NCBI RefSeq assembly: GCF_003952185.1
Contig: NZ_RXFS01000008.1
Coordinates: forward strand, 62,001 to 126,000
Origin: Variovorax sp. 679
Lineage (GTDB): Bacteria; Pseudomonadota; Gammaproteobacteria; Burkholderiales; Burkholderiaceae_C
Length of the DNA stretch: 64,000 nucleotides
Direction of reading: 5' to 3'
Shown: piece after piece, positions 26,508 through 33,873 of the stretch
Position numbering within the stretch: position 1 is the first letter of the stretch
How the letters are laid out: each line of letters begins with the position of its first letter
Notes under the pieces: generated by a model
The model's database searches: none
What the model was told of the DNA's origin: nothing
The model's input: the letters and a program-made list of their open reading frames with translations, nothing else
Translations under genes and position numbers: made by a program

Positions 26508-28211
26508 ATGCTCAAGCAACCTCAAAGCAAATACCGCGCATTCGCCCCGATCGGCCTCAAGGACCGTACCTGGCCCGATGCCGTGCTGACCAAGGCGCCG
26601 ATCTGGCTGTCGACCGACCTGCGCGATGGCAACCAGGCGCTGGTCGAGCCCATGGACATCGCGCGCAAGATGCGCATGTTCGAAACCCTCGTGGCCATCG
26701 GCTTCAAGGAAATCGAAGTTGGCTTTCCCTCGGCATCGCAGATCGAATTCGACTTCGTGCGCAAGCTCATCGAGGAAGACCGCATTCCCGACGACGTGAC
26801 GATCCAGGTGCTGACGCAGGCGCGCGACCACCTCATTGCGCGTACTTTTGAATCGCTGCAGGGCGCTCCGCGCGCCATCGTGCACCTCTACAACGCCGTC
26901 GCACCCGTGATGCGCCGCGTGGTGCTCAACATGAACGAAGACCAGATCGTCGAACTCGCCAGCAGCCATGCGCGCATGTTCAACGAGTTCGCCGCCAAGC
27001 AGCCGAACACGCAGTGGACCTTCCAGTACTCGCCCGAAATGTTCTCGGGCACCGACGTGAACTTCTCGAAGCGCGTGGTCGACGCGGTGACCGAAGTCTG
27101 GGCGCCGACGCCCCAGCGCAAGTGCATCGTCAACCTGCCCACGACGGTCGAGCACTCCACGCCGAACATCTTTGCCGACATGATCGAGTGGATGCACCGC
27201 AACCTCGCGCGCCGCGACTCCATCGTGCTTTGCGTGCACCCGCACAACGACCGCGGCACCGGCACCGCCGCTGGTGAACTGGCCCTGATGGCCGGCGCCG
27301 AGCGCATCGAAGGTTGCCTGTTCGGCAACGGCGAGCGCACCGGCAACCTCGACCTCGTGAACGTCGCGCTCAATCTCTACACCCAGGGCGTTTCGCCGGG
27401 ACTCGACTTCTCGAACATCGACGAGATCCGTGCCACGGTCGAGCACTGCAACCAGATTCCGGTACATCCGCGCCATCCGTACGTGGGCGACCTCGTCTAT
27501 ACCTCGTTCTCGGGCTCGCACCAGGACGCGATCAAGAAAGCCTTCGCTGCACGCAAGGAAGGCGACATCTGGGAGATGCCGTATCTCCCCATCGATCCGA
27601 AGGACGTGGGCCGCAGCTACGAGGCCGTGATCCGCGTGAACAGCCAGTCCGGCAAGGGCGGCATGGCTTACCTGCTCGAGAGCGAATACGGCATCGAGAT
27701 GCCGCGCCGCCTGCAGATGGAATTCATGCAGTCCGTGCAGCGGGTGATGGACGTGGCCGGCAAGGAACTCACGGCCGCCGACCTCTGGCAGCTGTTCGTG
27801 CGCGAATACGGCATCGAGACGGCGCAGTCCCTGCAGAACCGCGTGATCGAGGAGGGCGGCGAGGGCGCCAACGCCTCCGTGGTGCTGCGCGGCGACCTGG
27901 CCTGGGACGGTGAAGTCCACGCCATCGAAGGCCGCGGCAACGGTCCTATCGACGCCTTCACGCAGGCACTGAGCAAGGCCACCGGCCACACGGTGCGCGT
28001 GATGGACTACCACCAGCACGCCATCGGCGCGGGCGCCGACGCGAAGGCGGTGGCCTACCTGGAGCTGCGCGTGGACGAGAGCCAGACGCTGTTCGGCGTG
28101 GGCATCGACGCCAACGTGATCACGGCATCGCTGAAAGCGATTGTTTCGGGCGTGCAGCGTGCGCGGGCCCGGGGCGCACACGGGGCACAATCGGCGGTTG
28201 AAGTCGCCTGA
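26508..28211 (+). CDS. leuA: 2-isopropylmalate synthase, long type (LeuA2)
   Basis: A 567-residue enzyme condensing acetyl-CoA with 2-oxoisovalerate, the committed step to leucine. The HMGL-like barrel has STDLRDGNQALVEPMD (about 35-50), GNGERTGN (about 277-284) and the metal-binding HPHNDRGTG (about 245). The C-terminal regulatory domain (about 430-550) binds leucine in relatives. Size and opening KYRAFAPIGLKDRTWP mark the longer LeuA type. It lies behind the leucine attenuator and 58 bp ahead of a second, shorter synthase. The ATG at 26508 has only a weak AGAGAAA. Confidence 0.95.
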   Translation: MLKQPQSKYRAFAPIGLKDRTWPDAVLTKAPIWLSTDLRDGNQALVEPMDIARKMRMFETLVAIGFKEIEVGFPSASQIEFDFVRKLIEEDRIPDDVTIQVLTQARDHLIARTFESLQGAPRAIVHLYNAVAPVMRRVVLNMNEDQIVELASSHARMFNEFAAKQPNTQWTFQYSPEMFSGTDVNFSKRVVDAVTEVWAPTPQRKCIVNLPTTVEHSTPNIFADMIEWMHRNLARRDSIVLCVHPHNDRGTGTAAGELALMAGAERIEGCLFGNGERTGNLDLVNVALNLYTQGVSPGLDFSNIDEIRATVEHCNQIPVHPRHPYVGDLVYTSFSGSHQDAIKKAFAARKEGDIWEMPYLPIDPKDVGRSYEAVIRVNSQSGKGGMAYLLESEYGIEMPRRLQMEFMQSVQRVMDVAGKELTAADLWQLFVREYGIETAQSLQNRVIEEGGEGANASVVLRGDLAWDGEVHAIEGRGNGPIDAFTQALSKATGHTVRVMDYHQHAIGAGADAKAVAYLELRVDESQTLFGVGIDANVITASLKAIVSGVQRARARGAHGAQSAVEVA

Positions 28212-28269
28212 CTCTGCTGCACCGACCCTTGGTCGGGTGCGCGTGGGTGACGCACAACGGAGACCCACG

Positions 28270-29808
28270 ATGACCGACCAACTCATTATTTTCGACACCA
28301 CCTTGCGCGACGGCGAGCAATCGCCGGGCGCCTCGATGACGCGCGACGAGAAACTGCGCATCGCCAAGCTGCTGGAGCGGCTGAAGGTCGACGTCATCGA
28401 GGCGGGCTTTCCTGCCAGCTCGAACGGCGACTTCGAGGCCGTGAAGGCGATCGCCAACGCGATCAAGGATTCGACGGTGTGCGGCCTCTCGCGCGCCAAC
28501 GACCGTGACATCGGACGTGCGGCCGAAGCCCTCAAGGGCGCGGCCCGCGGGCGGATCCACACCTTCATTGCCACCTCGCCGCTTCACATGGAAAAGAAGC
28601 TGCGGATGTCGCCCGACGAGGTGCATGAGCAAGCCAGACTGGCCGTGCGCTTCGCGCGCAACCAGATCGGCGACGTGGAGTTCAGCCCGGAAGACGGCTA
28701 CCGCAGCGACCCGGACTTCCTGTGCCGGGTGCTCGAAACCGTGATCAACGAGGGCGCCACCACCATCAACGTGCCCGACACCGTCGGCTACGCCATTCCC
28801 GAGCTCTACGGCAACTTCATCAAGACGCTGCGCGAGCGCATCCCCAACAGCGACAAGGCGATCTGGTCGGTGCATTGCCACAACGACCTCGGCATGGCCG
28901 TGGCCAACTCGCTGGCCGGCGTGAAGATCGGCGGCGCGCGGCAAGTGGAATGCACCATCAACGGCCTGGGCGAGCGCGCGGGCAACTGCTCTCTCGAGGA
29001 AGTCGTCATGGCGGTGAAGACCCGCAAGGACTACTTCGGGCTCGACCTGCGCATCGATACACAGCACATCGTGGCCGCCAGCCGCATGGTCAGCCAGACC
29101 ACCGGCTTCGTGGTGCAGCCCAACAAGGCGGTGGTGGGAGCCAACGCCTTCGCGCACGCCTCGGGCATCCACCAGGATGGCGTGCTCAAGGCGCGCGACA
29201 CCTACGAGATCATGCGTGCGGAAGACGTGGGCTGGACGGCCAACAAGATCGTGCTGGGCAAGCTCAGCGGCCGCAATGCCTTCAAGCAGCGCCTGCAGGA
29301 GTTGGGCGTATCCATGGACAGCGAAGGCGACATCAACGCCGCGTTCCTGCGCTTCAAGGAGCTGGCCGACCGGAAGTCCGAGATTTTCGACGAGGACATC
29401 CTCGCGCTGGTCAGCGCGGAAGAGGTGTCGAACGTTGGTGAGCAGTTTGCTTTCGTCTCTCTCTCCCAGCACAGTGAAACCGGCGAACGCCCCCAGGCGA
29501 AGGTCGTTTTCACCGTCCAGGGCAAGGAAGTCACCGGCGAATCCGACGGTAATGGCCCGGTTGATGCTTCCCTGAAGGCCATCGAGTCGCACGTCAAGAG
29601 CGGCGCCGAGATGGTTCTTTACTCTGTAAATGCCATCAGCGGCTCGACGGAAAGCCAGGGAGAAGTTACAGTCCGGTTACAAAACGCAGGGCGGGTGGTC
29701 AACGGTGTGGGTGCAGACCCGGACATCGTGGTCGCTTCGGCAAAGGCTTATTTGAGTGCGCTCAACAAGTTACAGAGCCAAGCTGAGAGAGTTGCGGCAC
29801 AAGGTTAG
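28270..29808 (+). CDS. leuA: 2-isopropylmalate synthase, standard type (LeuA1)
   Basis: A 512-residue enzyme for the same reaction as the preceding gene but of the common bacterial type. The catalytic motifs are FDTTLRDGEQSPGASMT (about 8-24), HCHNDLGMAVANSLAG (about 203-218) and NGLGERAGN (about 235). The C-terminal domain (about 390-500) includes ESDGNGPVDASLKAIE, typical of the leucine-binding regulatory domain. GGAG precedes the ATG at 28270. It probably shares the attenuated leu transcript. Two distinct isozymes side by side suggest different feedback sensitivity, which is inference. Confidence 0.95.
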   Translation: MTDQLIIFDTTLRDGEQSPGASMTRDEKLRIAKLLERLKVDVIEAGFPASSNGDFEAVKAIANAIKDSTVCGLSRANDRDIGRAAEALKGAARGRIHTFIATSPLHMEKKLRMSPDEVHEQARLAVRFARNQIGDVEFSPEDGYRSDPDFLCRVLETVINEGATTINVPDTVGYAIPELYGNFIKTLRERIPNSDKAIWSVHCHNDLGMAVANSLAGVKIGGARQVECTINGLGERAGNCSLEEVVMAVKTRKDYFGLDLRIDTQHIVAASRMVSQTTGFVVQPNKAVVGANAFAHASGIHQDGVLKARDTYEIMRAEDVGWTANKIVLGKLSGRNAFKQRLQELGVSMDSEGDINAAFLRFKELADRKSEIFDEDILALVSAEEVSNVGEQFAFVSLSQHSETGERPQAKVVFTVQGKEVTGESDGNGPVDASLKAIESHVKSGAEMVLYSVNAISGSTESQGEVTVRLQNAGRVVNGVGADPDIVVASAKAYLSALNKLQSQAERVAAQG

Positions 29809-29862
29809 GTTTTCGGGCGATCCTTGGTATTCGAATGAAGAAGGGGATGCAAGTAACTGATA

Positions 29863-29891
29863 TTGCGTGTCTTTTTTGATTTCGATACACT
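29863..29891 (+). promoter_or_regulatory. sigma-70 promoter for pbpG
   Basis: TTGCGT (29863-29868) and TACACT (29886-29891) are separated by exactly 17 bp and lie 35 bp ahead of the pbpG ATG. This is a good housekeeping promoter match. Confidence 0.6.
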
Positions 29892-29925
29892 GCGGTCCTC
29901 GTTTGTCGCCGCTGGAGATTTTTTA

Positions 29926-31137
29926 ATGCCTGAAGCCCGCCCTAGCCGAGTTTCCAGCCAGCGGTTCCTACCCGCGTTCAAAGCCCTCGCCGTCGCGCTG
30001 TGCGCCACGGCGTTTTTGCTGCCTGGTGCCCAGGCCGCCAAGAAAGAAAAGCCCGCAGCCGCCAAGACCGCCGTCGCCAAGAAGGCGAAGGGGCCGGTGC
30101 CTGTGGAAGTCAAGCGCAACGCAGCGTCTTCCAAGACTGCTCGCGGTGCAGCCCCTGTAGTCGTCGCCAAGCGCGGCGAACGTGCCGAGAAGGTGGTTCG
30201 CGGCGGCCGCAATGTCGTGGCCACCATTCACAAGAAGAACGGAAAGACCGTGGTGGCCGTGCAGCGCCGCTCGGTGGTCCGTGTCGCCGAGGCGCCTCCG
30301 CGCCAATCCTTCGGCCAGATGGCCGGTCTGCATGGAACCGAAGACGCGCTCGACCTGAAGTCGAGCGTCGCGCTGGTCATCGACCAGGACACGCACGAGG
30401 TCCTGTTCAGCAAGAACGACCATGCCGTGCTGCCGATCGCGTCGCTCACAAAGCTCATGACGGGCCTGCTCATCAGCGAGGCCCATCTGCCGAACGACGA
30501 GCTCATCACCATCACGCAGGACGACGTCGACACCGAGAAGCGCAGCAGTTCGCGCCTGACGGTCGGCACCACGCTCTCGCGCGGCGAACTGCTGCACCTG
30601 GCACTGATGTCGAGCGAAAACCGCGCCGCGCACGCGCTGGGCCGTACCTACCCGGGTGGCCTGACGACCTTCGTGAGCATCATGAACGCCAAGGCCAAGA
30701 TGCTGGGCATGAAGGACACGCGCTACGTGGAACCCACGGGCCTGTCGAGCCGCAACCAGTCGAGCGCGCAAGACCTGGCGCTGCTGGTCAACGCCGCATA
30801 TGCCGATGCCACCGTTCGCTCGCTGTCCACCTCGCCTGAATACCAGGTCGAAGTCGGCAACCGCGTGCTGCAGTTCAACACCACCAACCGCCTCGTGAAG
30901 AGTCCCGATTGGGAAATCGGCGTGCAGAAGACCGGCTACATCTCCGAAGCCGGGCAGTGCCTCGTGATGCAGGCCCGGGTGGCCGGCCGCAAGCTGATCA
31001 TGGTGTTCCTGGATTCGGCCGGCAAGTTCAGCCGTATTGCCGACGCCGAGCGGGTTCGCCGCTGGGTGGAGGCGACGCATGCAGCCGGCTCTCCGGCAGC
31101 TTCGTCGCGCAATACCGCGTATCAGATCGCGGGCTGA
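29926..31137 (+). CDS. pbpG: D-alanyl-D-alanine endopeptidase (PBP7 family)
   Basis: A 403-residue periplasmic penicillin-binding protein that cleaves D-Ala-DAP crosslinks in peptidoglycan. After a signal peptide (LAVALCATAFLLPGAQA) comes a lysine/alanine-rich basic linker (about 35-115), then the serine peptidase domain with all three motifs: SLTK at 173-176 (nucleophile Ser173), SEN at 230-232 and KTG at 335-337. The ATG at 29926 has GGAG upstream and gives a proper signal peptide. A strong terminator follows. Confidence 0.93.
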   Translation: MPEARPSRVSSQRFLPAFKALAVALCATAFLLPGAQAAKKEKPAAAKTAVAKKAKGPVPVEVKRNAASSKTARGAAPVVVAKRGERAEKVVRGGRNVVATIHKKNGKTVVAVQRRSVVRVAEAPPRQSFGQMAGLHGTEDALDLKSSVALVIDQDTHEVLFSKNDHAVLPIASLTKLMTGLLISEAHLPNDELITITQDDVDTEKRSSSRLTVGTTLSRGELLHLALMSSENRAAHALGRTYPGGLTTFVSIMNAKAKMLGMKDTRYVEPTGLSSRNQSSAQDLALLVNAAYADATVRSLSTSPEYQVEVGNRVLQFNTTNRLVKSPDWEIGVQKTGYISEAGQCLVMQARVAGRKLIMVFLDSAGKFSRIADAERVRRWVEATHAAGSPAASSRNTAYQIAG

Positions 31138-31167
31138 TCGGCAGTCACTACTCGCCAGCTCCAACGA

Positions 31168-31199
31168 AAACAGGCCCTTCAAAGGGCCTGTTTGCTTTT
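31168..31199 (+). terminator. terminator after pbpG
   Basis: A 12-bp stem AAACAGGCCCTT / AAGGGCCTGTTT with a very short loop, followed by GCTTTT, lies 31 bp behind pbpG. The A-run on the left would also serve the IclR gene from the other strand. Confidence 0.85.
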
Positions 31200-31220
31200 G
31201 TGGGGTGCTTCCGGCCGGTG

Positions 31221-32054
31221 TCAGGCGCCGGGCGATGGAAGGTTGCTGCTTCCAGAGGGTGACTGCGTAGCGGTCGTGCCCTCCTTGAACCCCAGCGCGC
31301 CCGAGATTTCATTGGCCGTGGCTTGCAGCTTGGGCAGCCAGCCCTCGTCCAGCCGGTCGGCCGGCGCGGAGATCGACAGCCCTGCCACCAGCTTGCCCTG
31401 GTCGTCGTAGATGCCGGCAGCCATGCAGCGCACGCCCAGTTCCAGCTCTTCGTTGTCGCGGGCAATGCCGTACTGGCGTGCCTTCGAGAGCTCGCGCTCC
31501 AGCGCCGGCAGTTGGGTGATGCTGTTGCGCGTGTGGCCGGCGAGGCCGGTGCGCGTGGCGTAGCTGCGCACCCGCTGCGGATCGTCCGCGGCCAGGAACA
31601 GCTTGCCGGTCGAGGTCAGGTGCAGGGCGGCACGGCCACCGATGGCGCGCACCACCTGCATGCCCGAGCGTTCGCTGTAGGAGCGCTCGATGTACACGAT
31701 CTCGTCGCCCTGGCGCATGCTGAGGTTGACGGGCTGCTGCGTCAGCTTGTGCAGTTCACGCATCGGGCCCAGGGCCGCGTCGCGCACGTTGAGCCGGCCC
31801 TTGACCAGGTTGCCCAGCTCCAGCAGGCGCATGCCCAGCCGGTAGCTGCCGGCTTCAGGGCGGTCGACGAAACGGCCGACCGCCAGGTCGTTGAGGATGC
31901 GGTGCGTGGTGGACGGATGAAGCCCCGTCTTTTCGCTGATCTCCTTCAGCGAAATGGCGTCCTCGCGCGATGCCAGGACGTCGATCAGCGCGAACATGCG
32001 CTCGATCACCTGGATCACGGGAACGGCGGGAATGTCGGATTGGTTTTTTCTCAT
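31221..32054 (-). CDS. IclR family transcriptional regulator
   Basis: A 277-residue regulator. The winged helix is at about residues 14-75 (VIERMFALIDVLASREDAISLKEISEKTGLHPSTTHRILNDLAVGRFVDR) and the effector domain at about 90-260 (LHLTSTGKLFLAADDPQRV, ELELGVRCMAAGIYDDQGKLVAGLSISAP). A Ser/Thr-rich tail follows. It lies 30 bp behind bpt on the same strand, but a functional link is not evident. Ligand unknown. Confidence 0.88.
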   Translation of the reverse strand: MRKNQSDIPAVPVIQVIERMFALIDVLASREDAISLKEISEKTGLHPSTTHRILNDLAVGRFVDRPEAGSYRLGMRLLELGNLVKGRLNVRDAALGPMRELHKLTQQPVNLSMRQGDEIVYIERSYSERSGMQVVRAIGGRAALHLTSTGKLFLAADDPQRVRSYATRTGLAGHTRNSITQLPALERELSKARQYGIARDNEELELGVRCMAAGIYDDQGKLVAGLSISAPADRLDEGWLPKLQATANEISGALGFKEGTTATQSPSGSSNLPSPGA

Positions 32055-32084
32055 GGCGCTCTGCGGTGATGACCGGGCGCCATT

Positions 32085-32918
32085 TTACCTTGTGAAATCA
32101 CCCGGCGCTTGCCAACGGCCATCCAGCAACACTTCATGAGGGGAAAACCGCGCCTTGTAGTTCATCTTCGGGCTGTGCTCGATCCAGTACCCGAGGTAGA
32201 CATGCGGCAACCCCAGCTTGCGGGCCTGTTCGATCTGCCAGAGCACGCTGTAGGTGCCGTAGCCGGTGGATGAGGCCCCCACGCTCGGCACTGCGTGCTC
32301 TCGCTGCCCCTCCGAGGGGGCGTCCGCTTGCTTGGGGCGGCCCGGCGCTACGCGGGTATCGGGCTCGTAGAAGGTATAGACGGCCGAGATGCCGTCGTTC
32401 AGCACGTCGAGGATCGACACCATCCTGAGCGCGCCCGCGCTGCCGTCGGGCAGCGTCTCGCGAAACTCCACCAGGCGCGAATTGACCCGGCTCTGCAGCA
32501 GGAACTGGGTGTACTGGTCGATGCTGTCGTGATCCATGCCGCCGCCCGCGTGGCGGCCGTTCTGGTAGCGCAGGTAGAGCTGGTAGTGCTCCGGCATGAA
32601 GCACAGCTTGAGCACGCGCGCCTGAAGGTCTGCATGCTGCTTCAGCGCCCGGCGCTGGCTGCGGTTGGGGCGGAAGGTGTTGGCCAGCACGCGCAGTGGA
32701 ATGCAGGCACGGCAACCGTCGCAGTAGGGCCGGTAGGTGAACATGCCGCTGCGCCGGAAGCCGCTGAGCACCAGGTCGGAATAGGCGTCGTTGTGGATCA
32801 GGTGGCTGGGCGTGGCCACTTGCGAGCGGGCCTGCCGGTCCGGCAGATAGCTGCAGGGATAAGGCGCAGTTGCGTAGAACTGCAGCGTGTGAAGCGGGAG
32901 ATCCTTGAGGTGCGTCAC
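32085..32918 (-). CDS. bpt: aspartate/glutamate leucyltransferase (R-transferase family), with in-frame insertion
   Basis: A 277-residue aminoacyl-tRNA transferase that adds leucine to N-terminal Asp or Glu, feeding the N-degron/ClpS pathway. Family motifs are CSYLPDRQARSQVATP, the Cys-rich YRPYCDGCRACIPLRV (about 67-82) and GLPHVYLGYWIEHSPKMNYKARF. Between YTFYEPDTR and GYGTYSVLWQIEQ, about 25 extra residues at roughly 190-214 are encoded by a GC-rich repeat-like segment; the frame is kept. GTG at 32918 is chosen because it overlaps the aat stop in GTGA. Activity with the insertion is not assured. Confidence 0.88.
   Translation of the reverse strand: MTHLKDLPLHTLQFYATAPYPCSYLPDRQARSQVATPSHLIHNDAYSDLVLSGFRRSGMFTYRPYCDGCRACIPLRVLANTFRPNRSQRRALKQHADLQARVLKLCFMPEHYQLYLRYQNGRHAGGGMDHDSIDQYTQFLLQSRVNSRLVEFRETLPDGSAGALRMVSILDVLNDGISAVYTFYEPDTRVAPGRPKQADAPSEGQREHAVPSVGASSTGYGTYSVLWQIEQARKLGLPHVYLGYWIEHSPKMNYKARFSPHEVLLDGRWQAPGDFTR
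32274..32347. repeat. repeat-like insertion within bpt
   Basis: About 74 bp of GC-rich sequence with near-palindromic core CCCCTCCGAGGGG and roughly inverted ends (GGCCCCCA, TTGGGGCGGCC) interrupt the conserved bpt reading frame without breaking it. From memory, similar sequences recur between genes in Variovorax-like genomes. Copy number was not checked. Confidence 0.55.
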
Positions 32919-33676
32919 GTCAGTGAAGGAGGTCGCGCGGAAAGGAGTTCGGACCAGTATACGGGGTCGAATCGCCACCGTGGGCCCTCTTGTTGCCGCG
33001 CCCCGGCGACGTGCGCGACGAAGCGTTTGCGCGCCATTTCGCGGGCACCGAGGCTCGCGAGGTGGGCGGTGTTCTGCTGGCAGTCGATCATCCGCACGCC
33101 GAAGTGGCGGCACAGCGACACCAGCGCGGCCAGTGCGATCTTCGAGGCGTCCGGCCGTCGGGTGAACATCGACTCGCCGAACACCGCGCGGCCCAGCGCA
33201 ACGCAATAGAGGCCGCCCGCCAGTTCGCCGTCGATCCATGTCTCGACGCTGTGGGCGTACCCGGCGCGGTGCAAATCCGTATAGGCCTTCACCATGTCCG
33301 GCACGATCCAGGTGCCCGACTGTCCCACCCGCGGCGAGCCCGAGCAGGCCTTGATGACCGCCGCGAAATCGTGGTCGACGCGTACCTCGCAGCCGGGCGT
33401 CTCGACGAAGCGAGCCAGGGTCTTGCGCAACGATCGGTGCAGCTTGAAATCGGCCACCTGAAGCACCATGCGCGGGTCAGGGCTCCACCAGAGGATCGGC
33501 TGGTCTTCGCTGAACCACGGGAAGACGCAGCTGCCATAGGCCTGCATCAAAGTATCGACGTCGAGCGCGCCGCCTGCTGCCAGGAGACCGGGTACCGGGT
33601 CGGCCACGCCCCAGGCGGAGGCGGGGTCGGGAAGGGCATCTCCGGGTTCGAGCCAAGGCAGTTGTCGCATGGGCAT
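32915..33676 (-). CDS. aat: leucyl/phenylalanyl-tRNA-protein transferase
   Basis: A 253-residue enzyme that adds Leu or Phe to N-terminal Arg or Lys, marking proteins for ClpS-ClpAP. Typical segments are GLLAAGGALDVDTLMQAYGSCVFPWF, ILWWSPDPRMVL, SGTWIVPDMVKAYTDLHRAGYAHSVETW, GGLYCVALGRAVFGESMF and MIDCQQNTAHLASLGA. The ATG at 33676 is chosen; a second lies at 33670. It overlaps bpt by 4 bp, so the two N-degron transferases are coupled. Confidence 0.95.
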   Translation of the reverse strand: MPMRQLPWLEPGDALPDPASAWGVADPVPGLLAAGGALDVDTLMQAYGSCVFPWFSEDQPILWWSPDPRMVLQVADFKLHRSLRKTLARFVETPGCEVRVDHDFAAVIKACSGSPRVGQSGTWIVPDMVKAYTDLHRAGYAHSVETWIDGELAGGLYCVALGRAVFGESMFTRRPDASKIALAALVSLCRHFGVRMIDCQQNTAHLASLGAREMARKRFVAHVAGARQQEGPRWRFDPVYWSELLSARPPSLT

Positions 33677-33873
33677 AGGTATACACGGCTTCGCAAATTC
33701 CGATCCGGTGGGCGAAAATCGCGTACTGCCGACACCGCCACAAGGGTTCGGCCGACATGCCGCGGCGCCACAAAACCAGCCGGAAACCCTATAGTGCACA
33801 GCTTGTTTTCGCGCACCCACGACAGATCAGGCAGGCCCGAGCACAAGCCGGGGATCAGCACAAGAGGACCACG

